Positions 24,301-32,472 of a stretch of 64,000 nt of DNA are shown here, piece after piece; position 1 is the stretch's first letter; the number at the start of each line of letters is the position of its first letter. The translations under genes were made by a program, and so were the position numbers. The stretch spans positions 62,001 through 126,000 of the forward strand of contig MPUH01000060.1 of NCBI GenBank assembly GCA_001970955.1, read 5' to 3'. The stretch comes from Stentor coeruleus (Eukaryota > Ciliophora > Heterotrichea > Heterotrichida > Stentoridae). The notes under the pieces are model-generated. The model made no database searches, was not told where the DNA came from, and worked only from the letters and a program-made list of their open reading frames with translations.

Positions 24301-27300
24301 AAGTACAAGTGTCGGAGAAGAAAGCTGATTTAGAGATTAGAGAAAAAGAAATATTGGAAGAGAAGAAAAAAGCTACGGAAGCATTAGATGAAGCTAAACC
24401 TGCTTTGGAAAGAGCTAAAGAAGCTCTTGCGGTATTAGATGCTAAGAAACTTGGTGAAGTTAAAGGGTATAAAGAGCCTCCAAAAGCTATTATGAATACT
24501 TGTATGTGTATTTTAATTCTAAAACCATTAGGTGATGAAACTCCTCCTGAAAGCGAAGAATGGGAAGGTTGTAAGCGTATGTTGACAAAACTATCTATAA
24601 AAACTTTAATAGAATTCGATGCTACTAAAATCCAAAAAAATCAAGCACAAAAAGTCCAAAACTATCTTAACAAGCCTGATTTTGTAGAAGATGAAGTGAC
24701 AAAAGTTTCTATTGCCGCAGGGAATTTATTTGCATGGATGTCTGCAACAGTTAGTTATTATAAAGTTTATACTCAAGTCAAGCCTTTACAAGATAAAGTT
24801 GATAGAGAAACTGAAAGGCTTAATAAAGCTAAAACTGAACTAGCAGAAACTACAGCTCAATTAGCATTACTTCAAAGTGATATCCAAGAACTTAATATTA
24901 AACATAAAGCTGCATCAGAAGAACTTAAATTCCTTACAGATCAAGCAAATAGTATGGAACGTAAACTTAATATGGCTCAAAGGTTGATTAATGGACTTGG
25001 TTCTGAGAATAAAAGATGGGGTCAAGATTCACAAAAACTTCGTGTGGATAAAGAAAAACTCTTAGGAGACTGTTTGTTAAGTGCAGGATTTTTATGTTAT
25101 ACCGGAGCTTTTAATTTCCAATTTAGACATGATATGGTATATAATAGCTGGGAACAAGATATAAAAGATAAAAATATTCCAATGTCAGAAGGGTTTAGGA
25201 TTGAAAAACTTTTAACTAATGATGTTGAATGCTCAAGATGGGCTAGTGAAGGATTACCACAAGATGAACTTAGTATACAAAATGGTATTTTAACAACTTA
25301 TGCTAATAGATTCCCATTATGTATTGATCCACAAGAACAAGCTGTAAGGTGGATTAAAGCTAAGGAAAAACAGATGGATTCAGTAACTTTTAATAACCCT
25401 AAGTTCTTTAAATCTTTGGAAAATGCGATTAACTTTGGGTATTCGTTTCTTATTGAAAATGTGGATGAGGAACTTGATCCAATTATTGATGCTGTATTGG
25501 AAAAGAGCTATACGGTTCAAGCAGGTCAGAAAATCCTCCCGCTTATGGGCAACAATATAGTCTGGGATGACAATTTCCGTTTATTTATTACAACAAAGCT
25601 TTCAAATCCTATGTACACTCCAGAAATCATGAGTAAAACAAGTATTATCAACTACACTGTAACACTAAAAGGTCTTGAAGACCAACTGCTAAATGAAGTT
25701 GTTAAATACGAAAGACCAGACAGAGAAGAAGCCCGTCAACGTCTAGTTATCGAAATGAGTGAAAACCAAACAAAAAGAAAAGAATTAGAAGAAATGCTTC
25801 TAAGCGAATTAACCAGCGCAAAAGGTGACATCCTTGACAATGTAGGACTAGTCGCAACTTTAGAAGAAACAAAGCAAAAGTCTGTAGAAATCACTTTAGC
25901 TCTAGAAAATGCAAAAATCACCAAAAGTGAAATCGAAAAAGATCGTAGCGCATATCAACCAGCAGCTCTTCGTGGCTCAATTTTATTCTTTGCAATGTCA
26001 GGTCTATCAGCCATATCAACTATGTACGAATACTCCTTATCTAATTACTTACGGGTCTTTAGGCAATCATTAAAAGATGCTCGTAAGGATAACATGACAG
26101 TTACAAGAGTTAAAAATATTATAGAAAAACTTACTATGAACATATACAACTACACATGTCTTGGGATTTTCGAACGTCATAAAATCATGTTTTCTTTCCA
26201 TATGACAGTTATGATTATGGATATGGATGGAGAAATTGATGCAATTGAGTATGATTTTTTCCTTAAAGGTAACACAAGTCTAGAAGCTGTGAGTATGGTC
26301 AAACCTTTTGCATGGATGCCAGACCAAGGCTGGAAAGATCTTGACAGGCTTATAGAACTCAATTCCAAATTCTCGAAACTTCGCACAGATATTATGAAAA
26401 ACGAAAAAATCTGGAAAGAATGGTATGATTTAGAAACCCCAGAAAAAGTCCCAGTTCCAATGAGTTATGATACTTTGAACGCAATAGAAAAACTTTGTAT
26501 ATTGAAAATTTTCAGAATTGATCGTGTTTATAATGGTATTAAAAATTTCATAGTAGAAAAACATAGAAGTGAGCATTTTATTATCCCCCCACCTCCACAA
26601 TATGATAAAATATATGAACAAACAAACTGTAACTCGCCTGTTGTGTTTATTTTATCCCCTGGTGCTGATCCATTAAGTGATGTGACAAAACTTGGTGAAC
26701 TTAAAGGTTTTACTGGGAATAAATTCAAACCTTTAGCTTTAGGACAAGGTATGGGTGTTCAAGCTATAGAGTTTTTAAAAACAGGAGCTCAAAGAGGTCA
26801 TTGGGTTATGTTACAAAATTGTCATTTGCTTACAAAATGGCTTAAAGAATTAGAAAAGGAATTAGAACAAATCACTAAACCACATACTGATTTTAGACTA
26901 TGGCTTACAACAGAACCAACTAATCAATTCCCTCTAAGCATTTTGCAACAGTCATTAAAAGTTGTCACAGAACCTCCTGATGGGTTAAAACAAAACATGA
27001 GAGCTTTATTTAGTAAAATCAGCGACGAATCATTAAAAGAATGTCCTCATCCTGCTTTTATCCCTATAGTTTATGTGTTAACTTTTGCTCATGCAGTTGT
27101 TCAAGATAGGAAAAAATATGGGAAAATTGGTTGGAATGTAAGTTATGATTTTAATGAAAGTGACTTTAGGATTTCTATGCGACTTTTGTCTATGTATTTA
27201 ACTAAAGCTACATTAGAAAAAGATGAAGCAATACCTTGGAACTCATTAAAATATCTTATTGGTGAAGCTATGTATGGAGGAAGAGTTACTGATGATTATG

Positions 27301-28424
27301 ATCGTAGGATTCTCGCAACTTATCTTAATGAATATATGGGTGATTTTATTTTCGACACAAATCAACCATTTTTCTTTTCACGAACAGGTTTTGATTATAC
27401 AATTCCTCATGAACCATCATATGAGATTTATACAAATTCAATTATGGAACTACCAAGTTTAAATTCCCCTGAAGTTTTTGGCTTACATTCTAATGCTGAA
27501 ATTAGGTATTTTACTAATGCTACGAAAAACTTATGGCTGAATTTACTTAGTATGAGAAGTTCTGAAGGATCAGCTTCATCATCTGAATTATCAGAAGCTT
27601 TTCTTAATAGTACAATTGAATCAACACTTAAGAAAATCCCTGAGATTTATGATGTACTTATTATAAGGAAACAATATGGGGAAATTTTAAGACCGACTCA
27701 GGTTGTGCTAGTGCAAGAACTTGAAAGGTTTAATAATTTGATTCTTTTGATGAACAGTTCACTTAATAACTTACATAGAGCTTTACGTGGTGAAATCGGT
27801 ATGAGTAGTGAATTAGATGAACTTTCTGCTGCATTACTTAATGGATTCCTTCCTGAATCATGGAGAAGATTAACCCCACAGACTGAAAAACCTTTAGGTT
27901 CATGGATTGATTTTTTCACAAAAAGAGATGAACAATATAGGAAATGGGTTGAGACTGATGAACCTAGAGTTATGTGGCTAAGTGGACTTCATATACCAGA
28001 GAGCTTTTTAACTGCTATAGTTCAACAAACATGTAGGGATAATGGTTGGGCTTTAGATAGAAGTACTTTATATACAAAAGTTACAAAGTATAAATCTCCA
28101 ACTGAAGTTGCTAGAAACCCTAAAAGAGGAAAGTTTATATATGGACTTTATTTAGAAGGTGCAAGATGGGATTTCGAAAAAAAGGTATTAGCTAGACAAA
28201 TACCTAAAGAGCTTGTTTTTGAAATGCCTGTTGTTAAAATCATCCCTGAAGAAGCTAATAAAGTTAAACTTAGAAGTACAGTTAAAACTCCAGTCTATGT
28301 TACACAAGCTAGGAGAAACGCTGCGGGTAAAGGACTAGTTTTTGACGCTGACCTTAAAACTGATGAACATTTAAGCCATTGGGTCTTACAAGGAGTCTCA
28401 TTAAGTTTGAATGTCGATTACTAA
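15345..28424 (+). CDS. Axonemal dynein heavy chain, inner-arm I1/f alpha (DNAH10) type
   Basis: One uninterrupted exon codes 4359 residues, a full-length dynein heavy chain. Residues 1 to about 1680 are the tail and linker. P-loops are: AAA1 GPAGTGKTET (~1715), AAA2 GPTGGGKST (~2000), AAA3 GDSGTSKT (~2338) and AAA4 GIGGSGKQS (~2690). All four keep the Walker A lysine, and AAA1 has the expected CFDEFNRI Walker B. The antiparallel coiled-coil stalk (about 2890-3240) carries a microtubule-binding tip at about 3030-3140. The C-terminal cap ends in TPVYVTQARRNAAGKGLVF and SHWVLQGVSLSLN, closest in my memory to DNAH10/Chlamydomonas 1-alpha. The subtype is therefore an inference; an axonemal dynein heavy chain is certain. 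It powers outer-doublet sliding in cilia. The ATG follows TTTATA directly. Confidence 0.97.
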   Translation: MNITDQNGRPLVELQLLLKNVFIPVEGKADIKSLMDKFSRQLAHTIQQVGGSVNINIPEFPAYMSDEEIASQRGDELQAVIESWTSKIKDVITEANKKPDNDSSALAEIEYWRSKSATLSALHQQFNLPQVKRIERIMQQAKNSNENGVYESFKKEIANLNKTYSIAKDNVKFLNTLERQFKTIHNGDLVLIEETLASLMNGLRLVWTISRHYKSDEMLALEQCIANEIADKVEAKIQVSQIFRMELEDSIDLIEKGIRVLDKWYETVTQTKKEVEGDAHWPSDKKLFDRTKHIKSILLEMKEAVVCLKEFFSFLNKDLKKVTGDTQGIEDVIEQVKAVSKPLEAIGKVFLMDANNKPWNAPYAKFKDEVKMIENKTIAMIDLAFKKLRSAEGAFDLIQNLKNVRTRESIKEQMQKKYTDILIKYGEEVQQMDELFKAFKDTPPISKGKPPSAGKITWSESIFQRVKKPIMKFKSKEGLLDDPEGKKVSQMYFDLGKSIRHEYQNRISVQWMDNSKTIAQNSLKKNILDCKDEKYFVDFEPQLELMIKEAKYMKRDDLTNTVLNVALQEKEYRKHVDQLNAMLNEYNQAVGTLPPEEKKLLKDHIKSLDLALEPGKSSYNWHSLGIKTFIESCRKALKDFSIVKSQVYKQKDMIEERVKMIEEAKIVKEFDWTRKEYSSVMDITEFYDYIENHRQGVVNELFKKYSEISDNLLSIEEITLNSKTKAAPQMVKYYGYWEKRIFNAITTMVIRGLLSLKALFTKREDRPPLFRVSSSYNPPKVAYHPSLQDIEKVLQKLVTNILESAKAFPRWQKGRCELCRPRENLDVKEYIHHFYKDVSKIQNILNLQMRISDMCDRLSSKLTKRAKYWEGKYKILGDDKYKAKFEKMGESMSFTQIEFYMNFYNNLVAEYETTKPEKKVIFMLVDDTRTRNSIKREAIKWLNLFSNILYDKAAKNLRDILKEIDESRIKLQETPSDISSMKSLLSEISKINNSHMVVEFRITEIEEMFRTIKMYNSSSLSDQIKQDNCSEAEALMKRWRELRREANQKNFSMLKYKERFAEETKVDVSTFQKQLKSIFRQYKEEGPGAPETSLKDGVGILSHYDDQILRLNKIKEELVIAEQLLGLPISSFEELVYMENTNKKLAVLYGIYSELQEKITRWSSTPWNDIDIATIEKESEEFYKKTMKLDSDYSENKTYEKLRKEVTGFRDSVPLIRTMKSEHIRHRHWEKLLKAIGYEHKLDLKNITLQQVFDLQLQEYQEKVDEIATEARNEAAHDATIQSIEHTWKTTNFPMGPYKRGVEVKAFLITNCDEIKEKIDDQLTDLSKLTNSRFAGPFMERIRLLDKQLNVISDCIELWLAVQRKWQYLESIFVGSEDIRLMLKEEVKKFDRIDKYFRKLMESTYKNPNVLASCYQDQHRSEERKDELKSISKDLDSCQKRLSNYLDTKKGAFPRFYFISNDELLSILGSNNPEDIQPHMLKLYDNCKELKFSRNKQVLGMTSDEGEAYSFLAPVKPEGAVEIWMNKLDDEMFNTLHRFTKEGVYFYAESERIPWIKKNLGMVSIVGVQIWWTWSVEDVFRRVKEGNKHAMKEESSKETANLNSLIELVRTSLDRLTMKKINTLIILDVHARDIVDRFVRDSILDAKEFEWESQLRFYWDRDKDNIIIRQCTGSFVYCYEYQGLNGRLVITPLTDRCVMTLTTALTFHMGSAPAGPAGTGKTETVKDLAKSLAIRCIVNNCGEGLDYQAMGTIFSGLVQSGFWGCFDEFNRINVEVLSVVSIQIKTIQNALNQGKQTLDLLGKEIPLKVTVGIFITMNPGYSGRSELPDNLKALFRPVTMVVPDMILICEIMLMSEGFTMARALAKKMTVLYKLSEEQLSKQYHYDFGLRALKSVLVMAGTLKRTYIDLSEDLVLMRALRDMNKPKFVYEDVPLFMGLINDLFPSLDCPRVVSEELKNEVIKYMSDNGFACSDEEKFFKQIDKVMQLHETMQTRHTTMVVGPTGGGKSTIIYGLKFGYQGVNPELKVNIDVINSKSITVRELYGELEPTTRDWTDGLLSKLFREMNMPLPEGKQEKRWILYDSDVDAKWVENMNSVMDDSKLLTLNNGERIRLEKYCSMLFEVFDLQYASPATISRCGMVFVDDKDLSYQPYYEKWAKSKQEIGEGLTDNLMQLFTKYIEKCIPRIIEGKVDDGSFEAPLVSATPRTGLNLVTQLCKLVDILIPEENAPQEMDLIEPLFVFAMLWSLGSTLLSEERTKFENFFSKIVEMKMPTKEYFNYYWDRDIRTWRPWEEKVKAKGFELPSDRKFSKILVPTIDTERHTWILSELVKRKIPTVFLGDSGTSKTVTIQNFLDSLEASLWQVLNINFSSRTSSADVRSNLSEKLSKRSGKLVGPTMGTKLIIFVDDMHMPNFDEYGTQQPLAFFKFLIEKGYYFDMMTLEEQHVVDTTYLFSMQPPGGGRKPADPRFMSLFCIFNITFPSPESLKHIFKSILTKHLENFPEEVSAVNESITDITLKLHNEIIERLPRTPVKFHYIFNLRDLSRVFEGLYQSTYEMFPTLSEFIRLWRNEATRVYADRLINFEDRAVVVDELIPKLIKKNFTEHSDSILSEPLLFGDFRNADPIEHRITEPRLYEDLKSYDFVTEKFNKLLKEYNEEKVPMNLVLFNYAIDHLTRIHRIFRMPRGNALLIGIGGSGKQSLTKLATFIAEHHLFQITLTKNYNETQFREDLKLLYGQLVEKSIVFLITDAHIKEEGFLELINNMLTMGMVPAMYTEDEKLGLARPLEDEMKREGMINPNKDTQWTYFINKARDNLHIVLSMSPAGDTLRIRCRNFPGLVNSTSIDMYFTWPEDALSSVANYFLKTKDLPDESRASIEKHIVDVHLSISNFSKEFERKMKRKNHATPKNFLDYINTYVNMLYKMRKDIDRNVNRLETGLVKLRDAEVKVDVMSKELEIKKVEVDSKKAEVEAMIEDLQVKTQIVTTQQVQVSEKKADLEIREKEILEEKKKATEALDEAKPALERAKEALAVLDAKKLGEVKGYKEPPKAIMNTCMCILILKPLGDETPPESEEWEGCKRMLTKLSIKTLIEFDATKIQKNQAQKVQNYLNKPDFVEDEVTKVSIAAGNLFAWMSATVSYYKVYTQVKPLQDKVDRETERLNKAKTELAETTAQLALLQSDIQELNIKHKAASEELKFLTDQANSMERKLNMAQRLINGLGSENKRWGQDSQKLRVDKEKLLGDCLLSAGFLCYTGAFNFQFRHDMVYNSWEQDIKDKNIPMSEGFRIEKLLTNDVECSRWASEGLPQDELSIQNGILTTYANRFPLCIDPQEQAVRWIKAKEKQMDSVTFNNPKFFKSLENAINFGYSFLIENVDEELDPIIDAVLEKSYTVQAGQKILPLMGNNIVWDDNFRLFITTKLSNPMYTPEIMSKTSIINYTVTLKGLEDQLLNEVVKYERPDREEARQRLVIEMSENQTKRKELEEMLLSELTSAKGDILDNVGLVATLEETKQKSVEITLALENAKITKSEIEKDRSAYQPAALRGSILFFAMSGLSAISTMYEYSLSNYLRVFRQSLKDARKDNMTVTRVKNIIEKLTMNIYNYTCLGIFERHKIMFSFHMTVMIMDMDGEIDAIEYDFFLKGNTSLEAVSMVKPFAWMPDQGWKDLDRLIELNSKFSKLRTDIMKNEKIWKEWYDLETPEKVPVPMSYDTLNAIEKLCILKIFRIDRVYNGIKNFIVEKHRSEHFIIPPPPQYDKIYEQTNCNSPVVFILSPGADPLSDVTKLGELKGFTGNKFKPLALGQGMGVQAIEFLKTGAQRGHWVMLQNCHLLTKWLKELEKELEQITKPHTDFRLWLTTEPTNQFPLSILQQSLKVVTEPPDGLKQNMRALFSKISDESLKECPHPAFIPIVYVLTFAHAVVQDRKKYGKIGWNVSYDFNESDFRISMRLLSMYLTKATLEKDEAIPWNSLKYLIGEAMYGGRVTDDYDRRILATYLNEYMGDFIFDTNQPFFFSRTGFDYTIPHEPSYEIYTNSIMELPSLNSPEVFGLHSNAEIRYFTNATKNLWLNLLSMRSSEGSASSSELSEAFLNSTIESTLKKIPEIYDVLIIRKQYGEILRPTQVVLVQELERFNNLILLMNSSLNNLHRALRGEIGMSSELDELSAALLNGFLPESWRRLTPQTEKPLGSWIDFFTKRDEQYRKWVETDEPRVMWLSGLHIPESFLTAIVQQTCRDNGWALDRSTLYTKVTKYKSPTEVARNPKRGKFIYGLYLEGARWDFEKKVLARQIPKELVFEMPVVKIIPEEANKVKLRSTVKTPVYVTQARRNAAGKGLVFDADLKTDEHLSHWVLQGVSLSLNVDY

Positions 28425-28433
28425 TTTAGTTAT

Positions 28434-30158
28434 TTATAAAAACTCTGTATAGCTTTTCATATCAGGAGCAGGGGTCAATGATAATGTGTGTTTTTTATAC
28501 TTTCGACTATTAGATAATAATGGTAACATAGGTTCTGATGATTCTGGTTCTTGTGGGGTGAATTTTCTTTGTGACATTCCCAGAACAGATCTTGCACTAT
28601 CCATCATTTTATCAATTTCTGGGGGTATTGAATGGCTTATCCATTCAATCAAAGTGTTTAGATTGTTAAAAACTTCTGATCTTTGTCTATTTTTCAAAGC
28701 TGGGGAATCATTAGTTTTAAGCATTGATTTAACAGCTACAAGTTGAAAAGTTACAGCCATTTCTAATTGTTTATGAAAAACCTCTAATGCTTGTGTGGCC
28801 ATTTTTACCTCTTCTCTTCTAGCTGTATAGTCAAACATAGCATAAATATCTGATTTATCAGCTTTGGATTCTAGTTGATATTCTAAGTCTTTTACTGATG
28901 CGTATTTTGCCATGAATTCTTTGAATTGTTGTTTAAATGACATGTAATTTGTTGAAAATTTCACTATATGATCTTCAACTTCTTGAACTGAAGCATGGTT
29001 TAAAGTCATTTTTTCATCAAGTTTCTCTTTTTGCCTTGAGTCAATATCTTTGAAATGATCAAAATCTGCTGAGAGCATAAGTTTTGGAAGAAGATGCTTT
29101 ATTTCGTTTACATCATCTTTACTAGCTTTGTCGAGGATTATTTCGTCGTAACGCTCTAGAACTCGGTCGAAACCTTCGATTTTTTTATTGAAAAGGTTGA
29201 TTTTCTCGTCAAAAAACTGGACTTGTGGTAAGACGTCATTTTGGAGTTTTTCAAAGTCTTTTTGATTAGCTTTTTCATCAATAAACGCTGATACTATTTC
29301 TACATCTTTGGTCCAAGGCCTTTGTAGTAGGAGTTTTTGGATTTTTTCAAGTTCTTTTTTGTGGACTATTCGTTGTTTTTCATAGGCTGCTTTGAAAAAA
29401 TCGATGTTTACATTTAATTCTCTAATCAAACTGCGGATTTTTTCAGACTCTTCTTTTAAGTCTTCATCAGAGACATACTTTTTAAACTTTTTTTCAACAT
29501 TAACCATAAGCCCCTCTTCCATTTCCTTTACCATATCTTTTGATGCTAAACTAATCATTTGCTGATTGAGAATTTCAATCTGCCGATATAGTTTTTCAAC
29601 TTGATCACTAGTCGGACATTGTGTTACCATATCTTTAATTGTATTAAAGTCTTCAAGTGTTGCTTTTGTTGATATTTTTTCAACAAGTTTAGTCACTTCT
29701 CGATATGGAGCTTTGAGTAACAGGTCTTCACGAGCATCATCAAGATTTCGTTGCATTAGGTCAAGGTTTGCAAATAAAGATTCAGAGTCTTTTTGTAAGC
29801 TTGTGGCATCTTGTTTTAGTTCTTGTAAATTTAGCTTTGTTTCAAGGGTTTGTTCAGATAATTGTTCAACTGTTGCTTTGATTTCGTCACGTAAAAATTT
29901 CATTTCTTCATAAGGGCCAACTAGTTTTGAACTCACTTCTCGCATGATTTCAGCTTTGATTTCTTTTGCCAAAGGGTTTAAGTAGACAAATGTACTCCGT
30001 TCAAATAAAGGTTTTCTTTGTAACAAGCCTTTGAAATCCCGAATTATTGGGAGCATTTCAGAAAGTTCTTGTCTGAGGATTTCAACAGAATCTTTGACTT
30101 CTTCGATAGATACAGTAAGGTTTAGCTCTACTGACTTGAGATCAGAGTTTTGATCCAT
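28434..30158 (-). CDS. Coiled-coil protein, unknown function
   Basis: The product is 574 residues and nearly all predicted helix: long heptad-like segments (about 1-60, 85-160, 170-300, 310-460), ending in a Pro/Ser-rich tail. No enzymatic domain, TM segment or family signature is recognised. Its stop codon lies 9 nt from the dynein stop on the other strand, so the two 3' ends must overlap in any transcript with a UTR. The size and composition suit a cytoskeletal or ciliary scaffold, but being next to dynein is not itself evidence of shared function. Confidence 0.8.
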   Translation of the reverse strand: MDQNSDLKSVELNLTVSIEEVKDSVEILRQELSEMLPIIRDFKGLLQRKPLFERSTFVYLNPLAKEIKAEIMREVSSKLVGPYEEMKFLRDEIKATVEQLSEQTLETKLNLQELKQDATSLQKDSESLFANLDLMQRNLDDAREDLLLKAPYREVTKLVEKISTKATLEDFNTIKDMVTQCPTSDQVEKLYRQIEILNQQMISLASKDMVKEMEEGLMVNVEKKFKKYVSDEDLKEESEKIRSLIRELNVNIDFFKAAYEKQRIVHKKELEKIQKLLLQRPWTKDVEIVSAFIDEKANQKDFEKLQNDVLPQVQFFDEKINLFNKKIEGFDRVLERYDEIILDKASKDDVNEIKHLLPKLMLSADFDHFKDIDSRQKEKLDEKMTLNHASVQEVEDHIVKFSTNYMSFKQQFKEFMAKYASVKDLEYQLESKADKSDIYAMFDYTARREEVKMATQALEVFHKQLEMAVTFQLVAVKSMLKTNDSPALKNRQRSEVFNNLNTLIEWISHSIPPEIDKMMDSARSVLGMSQRKFTPQEPESSEPMLPLLSNSRKYKKHTLSLTPAPDMKSYTEFL

Positions 30159-30769
30159 TGTTTATTATTGAATTTTATGTTCAGGGCAAGTTTTTTTTTT
30201 GAGAATCAAAGATGTTTATAATGTATTTAAAAGAAAAGCTATAATAAACTGATTGAAAAGTAGGCTTAAGTTATACTTATAAGCTTTTTAATAAAGATAA
30301 TGTAATAAACATGAAGCTTATAAGGATATTTCTTATGTATAGCCTTCATTTTAATTGTTAGATTCAAAGATGTCTTTTATGATATGAATTTTTGCTAAGT
30401 TGAAAGAGAAAACTTTAATCTACTACATTTATATTTGCTAATTTTTCTTTTCTGTTATAATTTAGAGATATGCATATACAGTTTAATAATGAAGAAATCA
30501 AATGAAATTAAAAGATACCCAGACAATATAAGAGATCCTTTACAAAATAGAGATATGAAAATAATAAATATCTTTAGACTATGAACTTGACCTCAACAAT
30601 TACAAATTAAAAAATATAAAACAAATAATTATTTCACATAAAAATTATCATACTTAAAATTTAATTTTACCTTCAAAAGAGTTATGAAAATAATTTGTGT
30701 ATAATAAATTTTCAATATGTTTTTAAATAGCATACTTAGTATATTAAACTCTAATTATGGATATGTATA
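30159..30769. other. Intergenic, no gene seen
   Basis: AT-rich spacer between two minus-strand genes. No RNA gene or repeat is seen. Confidence 0.6.
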
Positions 30770-32089
30770 TTATCTTAGAATAAAAGAACTTTTGTTTCTT
30801 AAATTAGGCTCAGGAGTTGGAGTGTAAATCCATTCTCTTCTCTGGGTATAGTTCGTTGGGAAAAAGTCTTCATTCTTAGAATAATTCTTTATAAGTTCAA
30901 ATCGCTGTTTTGTTCGAGATGTGTTTCTTGGATCGAAGCTTGATTTATCTCTATTCATTTTAAAAGCAGATTTCCTAATAATTGGGTTATTTTTTATCCA
31001 TGTATGTCTGGTTTGAAGTTCCTGAATTAAATTGTTATCAACATAGCAAACAGGTTTAGCAGTAAGAACCCTGTCAACATCAGCTTTTTCTTTAACATTA
31101 TGATAAATTCCTATCATTTTATTTGAATATTCTTCAAATTTAGGTTTCCCTGAACATTGAGTGATTCTTTCATCTAAATCTGCATTTAAAGCAGCAAGTT
31201 CTTCTTCAGTTAACTTCCCTTGTTCATTAGTTAGTTGTTTCGGCATATTAACTTGTCTCACACAAATATCTGTAGCATACATAAACCATATTTTTCCCAA
31301 ATCATCTTGACAAAACTCAGCTTTCATATGTAAAATTTCCAACCTACTATAAAAATGCATTAAAGCATCAATACGCTTACAAATCAATTGACAATAACTT
31401 ATATTATCATTTGACATTATCTTCTCATCTGCATCATATACTAATGCAGACTTAAGATCATCAAGATTCATAGGTTTAGCCGTTGAGTAATTTATACTAA
31501 TAACATCCCCAATACCAGTTTTACATTTAATAACAGTTTGTATATAAACAATATTTTTCCATAAATTACTTCCTGCACGTTCATACATAAAATCAAAAAA
31601 CTCTTTTTCACTCAGCACTCGAAGTGGACCATTTTCATATTCTGGAGTTTCATCAATTGAGTCATTATCTTTATTGTTCAATGTGTATCTGAGTAAAGCT
31701 ATTTCTTTACCATATGGCTCAGATGATTTAACTCCAGGTTTTTCTTCTTTTTTGCGATTCCGAACTATTTTTGTATAGCTTTTAAGAATTTCAGTTAGTC
31801 TAAGTTTGTCACCAGAAGTTGAATATTTTAGTAAGTGATTTGAGCTTTGTATAAGAAATTGAGGACGGCATTTACCAAAAACTACAACTTCAGGAGTAGG
31901 TATCGCAACTTCATGAGTTAAAGATTGTATGCCAAGTTCAGCAAGAAGCCATATAAATCGTTTACGTGTTCCAATATTTCTATGTGTCGTCTTTAAAGAT
32001 TTGATTTTAGGAAGTTCAGCTTTGCCTCGTGCTTGCTTTTTACAAACAGAGCATTCACAGCTAAAATCAGCAACACATTGATTATACAT
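30770..32089 (-). CDS. Hypothetical 439-residue protein with N-terminal Cys cluster
   Basis: The frame is intact from an ATG preceded by CATA. The N-terminus carries a cysteine group (CECSVCKK, residues 10-17) and a basic segment. The central part (about 170-300) is alpha/beta-like (LWKNIVYIQTVIKC, KIWFMYATDICVRQVNMP), and the tail is rich in Arg, Asn and Thr. No TM helix or signal peptide is seen. I do not recognise a family; a zinc-binding or ciliary structural role would be a guess. Coding is supported by length and balanced amino-acid composition. Confidence 0.75.
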   Translation of the reverse strand: MYNQCVADFSCECSVCKKQARGKAELPKIKSLKTTHRNIGTRKRFIWLLAELGIQSLTHEVAIPTPEVVVFGKCRPQFLIQSSNHLLKYSTSGDKLRLTEILKSYTKIVRNRKKEEKPGVKSSEPYGKEIALLRYTLNNKDNDSIDETPEYENGPLRVLSEKEFFDFMYERAGSNLWKNIVYIQTVIKCKTGIGDVISINYSTAKPMNLDDLKSALVYDADEKIMSNDNISYCQLICKRIDALMHFYSRLEILHMKAEFCQDDLGKIWFMYATDICVRQVNMPKQLTNEQGKLTEEELAALNADLDERITQCSGKPKFEEYSNKMIGIYHNVKEKADVDRVLTAKPVCYVDNNLIQELQTRHTWIKNNPIIRKSAFKMNRDKSSFDPRNTSRTKQRFELIKNYSKNEDFFPTNYTQRREWIYTPTPEPNLRNKSSFILR

Positions 32090-32328
32090 TATGAATTAAA
32101 TATTAAATACTTAAATCATCCCCAAAAAAATATTATTTTATAAGCAAAAATCTTATGTTTAATATAAAAGATTTTTTACTTTAAAAATTATTCTTATTTG
32201 CGTATCTATCTATAATTTTCAATCAGATTCAATAATCTTATAATATATTTTACTTAACTCATATTTAAGATTAGTAGTAAAAATGTTGGATATAAATGTT
32301 ATAAACCTATTGCCTTAACAACAACTAA

Positions 32329-32472
32329 TTAGGGAGATGTTCTATCTCGATTCTTCTTAGTTTCCACAAGGCCAAAACAAATATCACACTTCCTTAAGGC
32401 TGCTTCTAGAAGAAATTCAGGTCGCTTACCAGCGCCCTTATTAGAAGTATCTGAGTCAACTGTGTGAAACAT
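32329..32472 (-). CDS. Possible 47-residue small protein, or last fragment of a gene remnant
   Basis: A short frame of 47 codons plus stop begins at an ATG (32472), and its base composition is clearly less AT-rich than its surroundings. The product (MFHTVDSDTSNKGAGKRPEF... then EAALRKCDICFGLVE) is polar with one CxxC motif. It could be a genuine small protein. However, further protein-like fragments lie upstream on the same strand at 32591-32743 and beyond with several stops, so it may be the final piece of a decayed gene. Only conservation or RNA evidence would separate these. Confidence 0.35.
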   Translation of the reverse strand: MFHTVDSDTSNKGAGKRPEFLLEAALRKCDICFGLVETKKNRDRTSP

